Source: CAVTWY01 sp963738615 (GTDB lineage Bacteria; Pseudomonadota; Gammaproteobacteria; Burkholderiales; Burkholderiaceae_C). Taken from it: a stretch of 64,000 nt of DNA. Positions 1-9,057 of the stretch are shown piece by piece; the first letter of the stretch is position 1; each line of letters starts with the position of its first letter. The DNA lies in contig CAVTXI010000019.1 of the NCBI GenBank assembly GCA_963738615.1, positions 1,922,001-1,986,000 on the forward strand. The letters run 5' to 3'. Under the pieces are notes generated by a model, which was not told where the DNA came from, made no database searches, and was given only the letters and a program-made list of their open reading frames with translations. The position numbers were made by a program, and so were the translations under genes.

Positions 1-148
1 TGCCGCCGCCCGCGCCCCATGGGCACACGACGGTGACGGGGCGGTTCGGCCACGCGCCTTGCGCGCGTGAGGTCGCCGGAAGCAGCGTGGCAAGGCCCGC
101 GGCGGCCATGCCGCCGAGAACGGTGCGGCGGTCGTGACGATGGGTCAT
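1..148 (-). CDS. Bug/TctC-family tricarboxylate-type solute-binding protein (N-terminus only)
   Basis: Only the first 49 codons lie in the window; the rest runs off the left edge. The start ATG (146-148 on the minus strand) has a GGAGAC ribosome site just upstream. The residues begin with an Arg-Arg pair at positions 7-8 followed by a Gly/Ala/Leu-rich signal segment, a twin-arginine-like export signal. Directly after it comes WPNRPVTVVCPWGAGGG, the hallmark opening of mature Bug-family periplasmic binding proteins of tripartite tricarboxylate transporters. These proteins capture small carboxylates in the periplasm and are greatly expanded in Burkholderiales. The substrate cannot be inferred. 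No TctA/TctB genes are visible, as is common for orphan Bug genes. Confidence 0.85.
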   Translation of the reverse strand, partial: MTHRHDRRTVLGGMAAAGLATLLPATSRAQGAWPNRPVTVVCPWGAGGG

Positions 149-290
149 CTGGGTCTCCGAGGTTGTGAGCGTGCGGGCTTCTACCCTGCGCCGCCTCGCC
201 GCGCAACAGGGCTTTCAGCCGGTGGCGTCGTCGACGGAAAGAGCTGGCGAGAGCACGCGGCACCGGGCGCGATTGCGGTCCGCCTGCGGG

Positions 291-1202
291 TCAGTCGAAG
301 GCCTCCACACGATCACCGTCCTGCGGCACGCAGCCGTCGCTCAGGTTCGTCCAGCCGCGACGGATCACGACGCGGTGTTCGTCGTGGCACAACTCGATGC
401 GCTCGGTGCCGGGCAGCCGCGCGCGTACGAATTGTTCGATCGACGAGGGCAGGCTGGTGCGTACGCGCAGCGCGTGCAGGTCGTCGATGGGGTGGTCGTC
501 CCAGCGCATCAGCGGGATGAACGGCGCGACTGCCATCAGCAGGTGTGATCCGACGTCGACCGTCGCCGCGTCATAGCCCTGCTGTGCAAGCCAACGCTGC
601 GCTGATGCGCGCGGGTTGTCGTCAGCGGGCGCACCCCACGCCAACGCCATCAGCTCGATGAGCCACTGGTTGCAGTTCTGGTACGTGGTTGCGAAGGCGT
701 ACGCGTTGGGGCTGTACGTCGACGCCAACCCTTGCACGGCGCGCGTGTCGTCGAGCGCGGTGCGTTCGAGCGGGGCAGCGGCGTCGCGCGGTAGCAGCAC
801 GATCGAGATGTACGACAAGCCGGGGTCGTCAGTGCCGAGCACGAAGCCGGCCAGGCCCTGGTCGAACACGCGCGGCCGACCTTCGTCGCACGCGTAGTAA
901 AGCTGGCGCACCGACCACGGGCCGTTGCGGCTGCCCTCGAGTGCCAGGCCCGCATGCGAGTAGCGCACGCCGAAGCGCGAAAGGTTGGTGCCCTTGCGAG
1001 CGATCAGCGCAAGCCGATGGCCCGAGCCCTCCAACTCGCGCTTCACGATCGCGGCGAAGCGCAGCAGTCGGTCCTGCTGGGCTGCCGACATCGGCGGCGA
1101 GGACGAGCACAAGGTCGGGGATGCGGACGTGGCGCCGAAGGCGGCAGCACGCGCGGTGACGTGTGTGGTCATCGCAGCGACCAGGACCACCACAGGCAAC
1201 AA
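291..1202 (-). CDS. DUF2145 family secreted protein
   Basis: A protein of about 303 residues that I recognise as DUF2145, a family of unknown function found mainly in Beta- and Gammaproteobacteria. A short hydrophobic N-terminal stretch ending in Ala-Arg-Ala suggests export. The conserved core includes a segment around residues 80-130 with RYSHAGLALEG and a later YQNCNQWLIEL segment; together these His and Cys-Asn residues look like a papain/NlpC-like arrangement, which is my inference. The listed start is a TTG; an internal ATG ten codons later is an alternative. The gene lies 35 bp downstream of another small exported protein on the same strand, a pairing I have seen in related genomes, so the two are probably one operon. 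Confidence 0.7.
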   Translation of the reverse strand: MLPVVVLVAAMTTHVTARAAAFGATSASPTLCSSSPPMSAAQQDRLLRFAAIVKRELEGSGHRLALIARKGTNLSRFGVRYSHAGLALEGSRNGPWSVRQLYYACDEGRPRVFDQGLAGFVLGTDDPGLSYISIVLLPRDAAAPLERTALDDTRAVQGLASTYSPNAYAFATTYQNCNQWLIELMALAWGAPADDNPRASAQRWLAQQGYDAATVDVGSHLLMAVAPFIPLMRWDDHPIDDLHALRVRTSLPSSIEQFVRARLPGTERIELCHDEHRVVIRRGWTNLSDGCVPQDGDRVEAFD

Positions 1203-1237
1203 CGCGGCCCTGCATCGGCCGCGGGCGAGAAGGCGCG

Positions 1238-1717
1238 TCAGATCGGCCGCGCGTCCAGCTCACGCATCCACGCGTCGGCCAGCACCAGGAAGAAGGGCTC
1301 GCGGTTCGCGGCGCGCGCGAATTCGTAGCCGTAGGGGCGATGGCGCACCTGCACCGTTTCACCGCTGGTGATGCCTCTTTCGCCCAGGGCGGCTCGCGGC
1401 AGTTCGAGCGTGAACGCGCCGTTGTCGTCGCGGTCGCCGGTCGCTGTTCCAGCGGCTTTCAGGCGCAGGTGAACCACGCCGGGCTTGCCCTGCGCAGCCG
1501 CGACGTTCGTGACCTCGTAGTTGCCTTCGGCCACGGTCTTGCCGCCCGATGAGCTGTTGCTCGAGCCTTGGATCGACGTCGACAAACTGCCCACCGCCTG
1601 CGACGCCGTGCTTGCGGCGGACGATGTGAAGCTGTCGGCACGTGCGATGCTGGATGCGGCCAGGCCAAGGAGGGAGATCGCAGCGACGATCGCGAGACGC
1701 GAGGTGAGGTAACGCAT
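1238..1717 (-). CDS. Small exported protein of unknown function paired with DUF2145
   Basis: About 159 residues from the ATG at 1715-1717, chosen because a signal peptide (hydrophobic core about residues 7-22, ending ARA) starts there; the longer reading frame upstream adds an unlikely Pro/Ser/His-rich head. After the signal comes a Ser/Thr/Ala-rich low-complexity stretch (residues about 25-60). A small beta-rich-looking domain with alternating Val/Leu/Arg residues follows, with a C-terminal part mentioning Tyr-Gly-Tyr and Pro-Phe-Phe-Leu. I do not recognise a family. It precedes the DUF2145 gene by 35 bp on the same strand, so the two probably act together in the periplasm. Confidence 0.65.
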   Translation of the reverse strand: MRYLTSRLAIVAAISLLGLAASSIARADSFTSSAASTASQAVGSLSTSIQGSSNSSSGGKTVAEGNYEVTNVAAAQGKPGVVHLRLKAAGTATGDRDDNGAFTLELPRAALGERGITSGETVQVRHRPYGYEFARAANREPFFLVLADAWMRELDARPI

Positions 1718-1827
1718 GGGTTGCCGCAGGAAGTGGTGACGCTGGTGGAGCATATCGCAGGGCCTGGAAGAGCGCGGCGCGTCCGTTGCAGATTGGCCCG
1801 TGGTACTTTTCGGCGCTTGTAATGTCA

Positions 1828-1855
1828 ATTATTGCGGACAAAATAACGCAATAAT
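1828..1855. promoter_or_regulatory. Inverted-repeat operator of hipBA
   Basis: ATTATTGCG at 1828-1836 and CGCAATAAT at 1847-1855 form a perfect 9-bp inverted repeat with a 10-bp AT-rich centre, in an AT-rich patch (about 1820-1870) inside otherwise GC-rich DNA. It lies 8-20 bp before the possible HipB starts. HipB-type antitoxins autorepress by binding such dyads, so this is the likely operator and promoter. Confidence 0.7.
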
Positions 1856-1862
1856 GCATAAA

Positions 1863-2192
1863 ATGGTTGACACAATGCCATCCAAAGCCCCTGCCCTTTA
1901 CCCTGCACAAGCGCGACTTCTTCAGGCCTTCGGCCAGCGCCTTCGCGAAGCGCGGTTGCGGCGTCGCCTGACGGGTGGCCAAGTCGCTGAACGTGCAGAC
2001 ATCTCGCGGGCTACGCTGGTGAAGGTCGAACAAGGCGACACCGCCGTGACGTTGGGCACGTACGCGCGCGTGCTCACGGTGATGGGGTTGGATGCGGACA
2101 TTGCGAAGCTCGCCGCTGACGATCCAGTGGGCCGGCGGCTGCAGGACGCACAGTTGTCGGTGCCAAGGCGAGCACCACGGCGCGCAGCATGA
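1863..2192 (+). CDS. hipB: HipB-like XRE-family antitoxin and autorepressor
   Basis: A protein of about 109 residues with a central helix-turn-helix of the XRE/Cro type: GQRLREARLRRRLTGGQVAE, then a recognition-helix segment with ISRATLVKVEQG. The C-terminal tail is Arg/Ala-rich. Two in-frame ATGs (1863 and 1875) are possible; neither has a strong ribosome site. It overlaps hipA by 4 bp (ATGA), the usual antitoxin-first arrangement of hipBA operons. The antitoxin would neutralise HipA by binding it and would repress the operon through the inverted repeat just upstream. Confidence 0.85.
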   Translation: MVDTMPSKAPALYPAQARLLQAFGQRLREARLRRRLTGGQVAERADISRATLVKVEQGDTAVTLGTYARVLTVMGLDADIAKLAADDPVGRRLQDAQLSVPRRAPRRAA

Positions 2193-3502
2193 AGAAGACG
2201 GCGGCGCAGCAGGCGCGTGCAGCGTCCGACGGTCTCGATGGCCTCGAGGTTTGGCTCGACGACATCGAGGCCGGCCCGTTGACGCACATCGGGCGACTGC
2301 ATCGTGACGGCAGCGCGGTGCGCTTCGAGTACGCCCGGCGATGGCTTCGGCACCCCAGCGCGTTCGAACTTGACCCCGAGTTGATGTTGGCCTCGGGCAG
2401 CTTTCATCCGAAGGAGTCGAACTTCGGCATCTTTCTCGACAGCTGCCCCGACCGCTGGGGCCAGACGTTGATGAAGCGACGGGAGTTGGTCGAAGCGCGG
2501 CAGCAGCGTCGCGTGGCGCGCACGTTAACGCTCTGGGACTTCTTCCTCGGCGTTCAGGACGTGGCTCGGATGGGGGCGTTGCGGTTCTCTGCGTTGCAGT
2601 CCGACCGCGGGTTGGCGCAAAGCGACTCACCGCCCGAGTTCGTCGATGGCGCCGCCCTGGCAAACGAGATGCTCGCCGCACCGCCGCTCGCGCACCTCGA
2701 GGAATTGCAGGCCGTGGCGCTCGAATTGACGCGCAACAAGGTCGACAACCTGGGCCTGCTCGAGCAGTGGCTGAAGGTGTTGGTGGCACCGGGTGCGTCA
2801 CTCGGCGGCGCGCGTCCGAAGGCGAACCTGCGCGACAACCAGGCGCGACTGTGGATTGCCAAGTTTCCGGCGGCCGATGACGAACACGATTGGGCGCTGC
2901 GCGAAATGCTGCTGCACCGGCTGGCGCAGGCCTTTGGGCTGAACGTCGCGCCCGCGCGGCTGGTGCGCATCGGCGCGAGCCACCACACCTTCGTCACGCA
3001 GCGCTTCGACCGACAAAACGGGCGCAGGCGCTTCTTCACATCGGCCATGGCCGTGCTGGGCCGTGACGATGGTGAAGGTGCTTCGTACCTTGATCTCGCG
3101 CAGTTCATCGGCAACCGCCACGGCGTTGCCGGCCACATCGAGCATGACCTACTCGAGATGTTCCGGCGCGTGCTGTTCAACGTGGCGGTCGCCAACCGCG
3201 ACGATCACTTGCGCAACCATGGCTTCATCCGCCACGCGGGCGGCTGGCGCCTGGCGCCGGCCTTCGACATCAACCCGTCCGTCGACAAGGCCGAACATGT
3301 GCTTGCGATCGACGATCAAAGTACCCTGCCGGACCTGGACACGGTGGTGAGCACGCACGACTTCTACCGCCTGCGCAAGGCCGACGCGCTTGCCGAACGG
3401 GACCGCCTGCATGGCGTGCTGCGCGGCTGGGAAAGGAGGGCAAAAACGCTGGGGTTGTCAGCTGAAGACCGGCTGGCGCTGCGCAGCGGGTTGTGGGTTT
3501 GA
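2189..3502 (+). CDS. hipA: HipA-family serine/threonine-protein kinase toxin
   Basis: A full-length HipA-like protein (437 residues). HipA kinases phosphorylate targets such as glutamyl-tRNA synthetase and slow growth; the target here is unknown. Family features visible are the Gly-rich loop GASLGGARPKA (about residues 201-211), the catalytic-loop motif NRDDHLRNH (about 335-343) and the metal-binding AFDINP (about 356-361). The N-terminal subdomain includes a segment with SCPDRWGQTLMKRR typical of HipA_N/couple_hipA. It is translationally coupled to the XRE antitoxin through an ATGA overlap. All key kinase residues appear intact, so it is probably functional. It converges with the acylase gene, with only about 20 bp between the stops. 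Confidence 0.9.
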   Translation: MKKTAAQQARAASDGLDGLEVWLDDIEAGPLTHIGRLHRDGSAVRFEYARRWLRHPSAFELDPELMLASGSFHPKESNFGIFLDSCPDRWGQTLMKRRELVEARQQRRVARTLTLWDFFLGVQDVARMGALRFSALQSDRGLAQSDSPPEFVDGAALANEMLAAPPLAHLEELQAVALELTRNKVDNLGLLEQWLKVLVAPGASLGGARPKANLRDNQARLWIAKFPAADDEHDWALREMLLHRLAQAFGLNVAPARLVRIGASHHTFVTQRFDRQNGRRRFFTSAMAVLGRDDGEGASYLDLAQFIGNRHGVAGHIEHDLLEMFRRVLFNVAVANRDDHLRNHGFIRHAGGWRLAPAFDINPSVDKAEHVLAIDDQSTLPDLDTVVSTHDFYRLRKADALAERDRLHGVLRGWERRAKTLGLSAEDRLALRSGLWV

Positions 3503-3522
3503 GTGGCGTCGGGTTGCGTCAA

Positions 3523-5955
3523 TCAAGGCCGCGTGATTCGCAACGCCTCGCCCACGCGCGCCTTCGCCACGTCATCCGCATGGAACGGCAGTTGCGGCCA
3601 CGTCTTGCTGGCGTAGAGCTTCATCTGGTCGGTGGCGTGCGGCGAATTCGGGTCGCTGCTCTGGCCGTAGGTCAACAGCGCCTGGGCCACGGGGCCGCGG
3701 GCGTCGAAGGTGACGGTTTGCACGTAGCTGGTGCCGTAGTCGATGCGCAGGCCGTTCTTCGAGATGCCCGGCGCGGCGCGGTCGCCCAGGTTGTTGAGCA
3801 CGCCTTCGATGTCGTCGCCGCCGTGCAGGCCGATGACCTCGGGCACGATGGCCGGGCGCTGCACGCTGGCCAGCGGTGCGTCGAGCGCGAAGCCGGCGTC
3901 GCGCACCTTCTTCACGGCGGCGGCCAGCGCGTCCCACACCTTGGCGGCGACGGCGGCATCGTCCATCTTCAGACCCGCAGGGTTGGCCATGGGGTCGGTT
4001 GCGTCGAACGCGGTACGGTGCACGTTGGGGATGGTGCGCGCGGTGCGCCAGAACTCGCGGAACAGGTGCGCACCGCGGGCGTCGGCTTCGCTGGTGCGGT
4101 TCCACCCGGCCAGCGCGGTACAGCCGTCGCGTGCTTCGGGTGTGGTTGGTGCGGCCGCAGCCGGTGCCTGCGAGTTGCAGGCGGCCAGCAGGTCGGGCAT
4201 CACCGCGTGGCCCATGAAGTTGCGGTTGGCGAACAGGCGTGCCTGCACGGATTGCGGCGTGACCTTGCCCGCTGACAGCAGCATCGGGATCTCGAGCCAG
4301 CTCGAGCGCGTGCGCACGCGCTGCACGCTGCTGTCGCCCACCAGCGGTGAAACGCCGGCGGGCTTTGCTGCGGGGTGCGTGTACGCGAAGCTGTCGTTGC
4401 TGTTCTGGACCCAGTCGCTACGCACGATGACCGGCAGCCGCGACGGTGGCGTCAGGCCGGGCACGGGTGACGATGCGTCGCGCCTCCAGTCGCAGTCGCT
4501 GCGGCTGCCGTTCAGCACCACCAGGCCGGCGCTTCGCAATAGTGCCTTCGCTGACGCGCTGGGTGCGCAGCGCTCGAGATGTGCGGCGTCGACGTCGGGC
4601 ACCACGCTTTGGTCGGCGTAGAACGCATTGCCTTGCCGGTCAGCAGCGATGGTGTTGACCCACGGCGCGCCCAGGTTGGCCAGCGCCGCGCGCAACTCAT
4701 CGGTGGACCGCGCGCGGTTGATCGCAAGCCAGGTGTCGTTGCCACGCGCGTTGCCTGCGTTGGCGTCCTGCAGCGCGTAGGCGCTCTTCGCGGTCCAGGT
4801 CAGGCCGGCGCGCGGGTTCACGATCACCGGCCCCCAACGTGTCGACCACACGGTGGTGGTCTTCGCGGTGACCGTGCCGTCGGCCGCCTTCGTGCGGATG
4901 CTCAACGTGCGCGACTGCATCTTGTGCGTTTGCCCGTCGACGACGTAGGCGGTGGGGTCGTCGGCCGCCAGCGCCAGTTCGTGCAGCGTGAAGCGTTTGC
5001 CGGTCGACACCGTGTGGCTCCACGCCACGTCTTTGTTGAAGCCGATCTGCACGATGGCACTTTGGCCCAGGCTGGCGCCCATCGCGTCGAGTTGCCCCGG
5101 CACCTTCACGTGCATCTGCCAGAAGCGGTTGGTGCCTGCCCACGGAAAGTGCGGGTTGCCCAACAGCAGCCCGCTGCCGTTGGCCGTTGTGTCACGCCCG
5201 AAGGCCCATGCGTTCGATCCGTAAGGTGAGTCGAGTAGACCGACGTCGCGCATCGCCTGCGCGGCATCGGCCAGGTCGATCGGTGGTGCTGCATCGTCAG
5301 CACGCGATCGAGATGCCGCCGCCGCTGCGGGTGGCTTCGCGGCCAGCAAGCCGTCGGCCAGCGCGGCGATGCCGGCCTGCACGCTGCTCACTTCTGACAT
5401 GCGGCGGTACTCGGCCAAGGTCATCGGCTTCAACCAGGGTTGCCCACGGCACGCCGTGGGCAGCACAGCGGCCGCGTCGGCGAGGTAGCGGTTGTAGCCA
5501 GCCACGTGGCCGCGCGCCAGTGCATGCGCGTCGGCACTGACGCGACTCCAGGCTTTGTCGAGTGCCGCGTCGTCCATGTGCGCCGCGATGAAGAAGTCGA
5601 CCTGCTCGTTGGGCAGCGCGCGAATACCCAACAGCGCCTGCGCCGTCGGCCCGAAGTGCAACGAACGCTCGCCGCGTACCGTGACCAACTGCTGAGCCGT
5701 CTGGCAGACGTTGTCCTGCGCGTGCGCGTAGGCCACACCGTAGGCCAGGGTTTCGAAGTCAGGGGCCGTGATGTGCGCGACGCCATGCGCGGTGCGCTCG
5801 ATGACCGCAGTGCGCGCACTCGCGGCGGAGCTGGCAGGAGCGGTGACCGACGAAGGCGCAGTGGAGCAGGCCGCGAGCCATGCGCACCCCGTGAGCACGA
5901 CGAGCGCGAGGACGCGTGGGACCAGGAACGCGGGAACGGTAGGCAGGCGATGCAT
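3523..5955 (-). CDS. Penicillin amidase (S45) family acylase, lipoprotein
   Basis: About 810 residues from the ATG at 5953-5955; an upstream in-frame ATG at 5991 only adds a non-hydrophobic head. The N-terminus is a lipoprotein signal with lipobox LAAC near residue 30. Ntn-hydrolase acylases of the S45 family are made as one chain and cut autocatalytically before a Ser that becomes the N-terminal nucleophile; here DSPYGSNAWAFG carries that Gly-Ser junction. Further family motifs include LLGNPHFPW and, in the beta chain, WSHTVSTGKRFTLHEL. Related enzymes are aculeacin A and N-acyl-homoserine lactone acylases (PvdQ/QuiP), so quorum-signal or amide hydrolysis is possible, but the substrate is not settled by sequence. 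No partner genes are adjacent. Confidence 0.85.
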   Translation of the reverse strand: MHRLPTVPAFLVPRVLALVVLTGCAWLAACSTAPSSVTAPASSAASARTAVIERTAHGVAHITAPDFETLAYGVAYAHAQDNVCQTAQQLVTVRGERSLHFGPTAQALLGIRALPNEQVDFFIAAHMDDAALDKAWSRVSADAHALARGHVAGYNRYLADAAAVLPTACRGQPWLKPMTLAEYRRMSEVSSVQAGIAALADGLLAAKPPAAAAASRSRADDAAPPIDLADAAQAMRDVGLLDSPYGSNAWAFGRDTTANGSGLLLGNPHFPWAGTNRFWQMHVKVPGQLDAMGASLGQSAIVQIGFNKDVAWSHTVSTGKRFTLHELALAADDPTAYVVDGQTHKMQSRTLSIRTKAADGTVTAKTTTVWSTRWGPVIVNPRAGLTWTAKSAYALQDANAGNARGNDTWLAINRARSTDELRAALANLGAPWVNTIAADRQGNAFYADQSVVPDVDAAHLERCAPSASAKALLRSAGLVVLNGSRSDCDWRRDASSPVPGLTPPSRLPVIVRSDWVQNSNDSFAYTHPAAKPAGVSPLVGDSSVQRVRTRSSWLEIPMLLSAGKVTPQSVQARLFANRNFMGHAVMPDLLAACNSQAPAAAAPTTPEARDGCTALAGWNRTSEADARGAHLFREFWRTARTIPNVHRTAFDATDPMANPAGLKMDDAAVAAKVWDALAAAVKKVRDAGFALDAPLASVQRPAIVPEVIGLHGGDDIEGVLNNLGDRAAPGISKNGLRIDYGTSYVQTVTFDARGPVAQALLTYGQSSDPNSPHATDQMKLYASKTWPQLPFHADDVAKARVGEALRITRP

Positions 5956-6045
5956 TCGACAGGCTCGCTGATCGAGTTGGGACCCGCGCATCGTGCCGAT
6001 GCACCGCGGGCCGCGCCAGATCGGGAACCCTCGCCGATCGACCGA

Positions 6046-6699
6046 TCAGGGCACGCCGTTGTCGCCGTGCGCGTGAAATCCGGCGCGCTCTCGCAGCCGC
6101 GCGAACCATGCACCGACGTTCGGCAGCGCAGGTCGCGGTTCGTCGGTCGCGTCGTCCATCGGCGTCATGCGCCAGCGTACGGTCGACAGCCCCAGCACGA
6201 TGTCGGCGAGCGTGAACGCGGGGCCGGTGACGTAGGCACCGGTCGACTCAAGTTGCGCGTCGAGCATGCGCATCAGCCGGTTCCACGAAGCGATGCTCGC
6301 GCGGATCGCGGTTTCGTCGTGCATGAACGCCGCGCTGCGACGCACGCGCGCCATGAACACGGCGCGCCACGCGGTGTTCAGCTCGGTCGCCTGCCAGTCC
6401 ATCCACTGCTCGACCTTCGCTCGTGCGGCGGGTTGCGTCGGCAACAAGTCATCACGCCCCTGCCGCGCAACGAGGTAGCGGCAGATGGTGTTCGACTCCC
6501 ACAACACCAACCCGTCGTCGTCGATCAGCACCGGCACCAGGCCATTCGGGTTGAGCCGCAGGAACGCCGGGTCTTGCGTCGAGCGCCCGGCGCCGCTGCC
6601 CCACGACGCGTCGTGGTCGAGCGCCAGATTCAACTCCGCCGCGAGCCAGAGAACCTTGCGCACGTTGATGGAGGTGGGGCGGCCGAGGAGGGTGGGCAT
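6046..6699 (-). CDS. Glutathione S-transferase family protein
   Basis: A 217-residue protein of normal GST length. The N-terminal thioredoxin-like half has the pattern GRPTSINVRKVLW, a Pro-containing LNPNGLVPVLIDDD, and WESNTICRYL, which is the glutathione-binding ESxxI motif. The C-terminal helical half carries the N-capping box region FTLADIVLG. The first residues suggest a Ser near position 10 as the catalytic hydroxyl. It would conjugate or isomerise substrates with glutathione in the cytoplasm. It sits alone between the acylase and the acyl-CoA synthetase gene on the same strand, and nothing nearby indicates the substrate. Confidence 0.88.
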   Translation of the reverse strand: MPTLLGRPTSINVRKVLWLAAELNLALDHDASWGSGAGRSTQDPAFLRLNPNGLVPVLIDDDGLVLWESNTICRYLVARQGRDDLLPTQPAARAKVEQWMDWQATELNTAWRAVFMARVRRSAAFMHDETAIRASIASWNRLMRMLDAQLESTGAYVTGPAFTLADIVLGLSTVRWRMTPMDDATDEPRPALPNVGAWFARLRERAGFHAHGDNGVP

Positions 6700-6756
6700 G
6701 GAAAGCCGATCGGAAAGGTGACGGACGCAAACGGTCGTTGGAGCCGACGAGCCGGG

Positions 6757-8280
6757 CTACGCGAACAGCCCCTTGTTCCCATCCCTCAACACATTCTTCT
6801 GCACCTTCCCCATCGCATTGCGCGGCAACTCGCTCACCACGAATACCCGCTTCGGAACCTTGAAATTCGCGATCCGTGACTTCAACGCCGCGATGACCGC
6901 ATCGCCATCGACGTTCGCCCCCGCACGCGCCACCACCACCGCCACGACCGCTTCGCCGAAGTCGGGATGCGGCACGCCGATCACGGCGCTTTCGGCTACG
7001 CCGGCCATCTCGTTGATGTAGCCCTCGATCTCGGCCGGGTAGACGTTGTAGCCGCCGGTGATGACCAGGTCTTTGCTGCGGCCTACGATCGAGACCACGC
7101 CTTGTTCGTCCGTCTTGCCGACGTCGCCGGTCTTGAACCAGCCGTCGGGGGTGAACTCCTCTTTCGTCTTTTCGGGCATGCGCCAGTAGCCGCAGAAGAC
7201 GTTGGGGCCGCGGACCTGGATACCGGCGATTTCGTCGACCGCCGCGGGGGTGCCGTCGTCGCGCTGAATGCGCACATCGACGCCGGGCAGCGCTTTGCCC
7301 ACCGTGCCGGCAGTTCGCAGGCCGTCTTTCAGGCGGTAGGCGTTGCTCGTCAGCATGATGGTTTCGCTCATGCCGTAGCGCTCGACGATGGTGTGACCGC
7401 TGCGCGTCTGCCAGTCGTGGAACGTTTCGGGCAGAAGCGGTGCGCTGCCGGCCACGAACAGGCGCATGCGTGCGCAGGCTTCTTTCGTCAGCAGCGGCTC
7501 GGCCAGCAAGCGTGTGTACAGCGTGGGCACGCCCATGAAGACGGTGGCGTCGGCCATGCGCTCGATCGTGGCCTTGGGGTCGAAGCGGTGGAACCAGATC
7601 ATGCGGCTGCCGTTCAGCAACGCGCCGTGGCTGGCGACGAACAGGCCGTGCACGTGGAAGACCGGCAACGCGTGAATCAGCACGTCATCCGGCTTCCATC
7701 CCCAGTAGTCCTTCAACGTCTGTGCGTTGGACAGCAGGTTGCCGTGCGTCAGCATCGCGCCTTTGCTGCGGCCGGTGGTGCCGCTGGTGTAGAGGATCGC
7801 GGCCAGGTCGTCGGTGCGGCGCGGCACCACGGCGTGCGCGTCGGCGTGCTGCGCCGCGCGTTGCAGCAGGCTGCCGCTGCGGTTGTCGTCGAGCGTGAAC
7901 ACGTGCGACGTGCCCGCGGCGAAGGCGATGCGGCTGATGTCGGGGAAGTTGCGCTCGGCGCATACGACGACCGCGGGTTCGGCGTTACCAATGAAGTATT
8001 CGAGTTCGGCCGCCTGATACGCGCTGTTCAGCGGCAAATACACATAACCCGCGCGCAGGACCGCCAGATACAGCAGCAGGTTCTCGACGCTCTTGTCCAC
8101 GTGCACCGCGACACGCGCGCCGGGTTCGAGCTCGAGGCTGCCCAGCAGGTTGGCGATGCGCGCGCTGGCGTGGTCGATGTCACCCCAGGTGTAGTACAGC
8201 GGCTGTGCCGTGTCAGCAGTTTCGATCGCGATGTTGTCTGCGGGGCCGAAGTATTCGCGCAGGGCGGCGTAGAGGTTCAT
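6757..8280 (-). CDS. matB: Malonyl-CoA synthetase (acyl-CoA ligase family)
   Basis: A 507-residue ANL-superfamily enzyme. The adenylation P-loop is LYTSGTTGRSKGAML, followed by an ERYGMSET motif, the GYW...TGDVG hinge region, VGRSKDLVITGGYNVYP, and a C-terminal catalytic Lys in NAMGKVQKNVLR. The overall reading, including PLNSAYQ and the GWFKTGDVGKTDEQG stretch, resembles MatB, which activates malonate (or methylmalonate) with ATP and CoA. Medium-chain acyl-CoA ligases are the main alternative. Its start overlaps the stop of the preceding PaiB-like gene by 4 bp (ATGA read on the minus strand), so the two are co-translated. Confidence 0.78.
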   Translation of the reverse strand: MNLYAALREYFGPADNIAIETADTAQPLYYTWGDIDHASARIANLLGSLELEPGARVAVHVDKSVENLLLYLAVLRAGYVYLPLNSAYQAAELEYFIGNAEPAVVVCAERNFPDISRIAFAAGTSHVFTLDDNRSGSLLQRAAQHADAHAVVPRRTDDLAAILYTSGTTGRSKGAMLTHGNLLSNAQTLKDYWGWKPDDVLIHALPVFHVHGLFVASHGALLNGSRMIWFHRFDPKATIERMADATVFMGVPTLYTRLLAEPLLTKEACARMRLFVAGSAPLLPETFHDWQTRSGHTIVERYGMSETIMLTSNAYRLKDGLRTAGTVGKALPGVDVRIQRDDGTPAAVDEIAGIQVRGPNVFCGYWRMPEKTKEEFTPDGWFKTGDVGKTDEQGVVSIVGRSKDLVITGGYNVYPAEIEGYINEMAGVAESAVIGVPHPDFGEAVVAVVVARAGANVDGDAVIAALKSRIANFKVPKRVFVVSELPRNAMGKVQKNVLRDGNKGLFA

Positions 8281-8948
8281 GTCTTGGATGACTTGGGTGG
8301 CTCGATGAAACGCTCGACCATCGCCGCCATCGCGATGTCGTCGGCACGGCCGCGCGTGCTCAGCCCGGCCACCAAGCCGAGCTTGTTGGCCTTCGGATGG
8401 TTCTGGTTGAGCTTCCACTTGCCGACGATCGAATCGATGGGGATCTCGATGCCGACGATCGCGCCGAGCAACTTGTCGATGTAGTCGTCCGGCGCGTCGG
8501 CCACCTTCCACGGCAGGCGCTGCGAGCCTTCGTGGATGGTGGTCAGCGACGAGACCAGTTCAAGCAGTGCAGCCTTGTCTTCGATGGCGCGCGGCGTGCC
8601 GCGCACATGCACGACCGCGTAGTTCCACGTCGGCACGGCCTTGCCGTCGGCATGCTTGCTCGGGTACCACGACGGCGAGATGTAGGCGTCAGCACCCTGG
8701 AAGATCACCAGCGAGGGTGATGCGCTGGCGTCGACCATCGACCGCCACACCGGGTTGGCGCGCGCCACGTGGGCGCGCAGCGTGCCCAAGGGGCCGAGGG
8801 TCGAGTCGACCATGAACGGCACGTGGTCGGCGTCGATGCTCTGGGGGCCGTCGGCTCCGGACGTGACCCATGTGCCCAGCGGGTGCGCGCGCACCAGCGC
8901 ATGCAGCGTGGGCAGATCGTCTTCGGCGAAGTGTTTTGGCAAGTACAT
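8277..8948 (-). CDS. PaiB-like FMN-binding negative transcriptional regulator family protein
   Basis: A 223-residue protein starting MYLPKHF, the typical start of PaiB-family proteins, with the conserved blocks HPLGTWVTS, DADHVPF, FQGADAYISPSWY, VPTWNYAVVHVRG and IVGKWKLNQN. The fold is a split-barrel flavin-binding domain. Bacillus PaiB represses sporulation and protease genes together with PaiA; most homologues are uncharacterised and may be flavoproteins of other roles. The gene overlaps matB by 4 bp and precedes it on the same strand, so both probably share one promoter in the 95 bp shared with the divergent lipoprotein gene. Confidence 0.85.
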   Translation of the reverse strand: MYLPKHFAEDDLPTLHALVRAHPLGTWVTSGADGPQSIDADHVPFMVDSTLGPLGTLRAHVARANPVWRSMVDASASPSLVIFQGADAYISPSWYPSKHADGKAVPTWNYAVVHVRGTPRAIEDKAALLELVSSLTTIHEGSQRLPWKVADAPDDYIDKLLGAIVGIEIPIDSIVGKWKLNQNHPKANKLGLVAGLSTRGRADDIAMAAMVERFIEPPKSSKT

Positions 8949-9057
8949 GGCAGAAGCTCCGCTTGCGATCGTTGGCGTGTGTCATCCTGCGCGCCGCCGA
9001 ATCGGATTCGCGCGAGTTTGCCGCAGCGCTCAACCGGCTGCGATGATGGTTGCCCGC

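Noticed and set aside
1359..2801. A 480-codon minus-strand frame over hipBA
   Set aside because: Arg/Pro/Ser-rich shadow without motifs; hipB and hipA on the plus strand are well supported.
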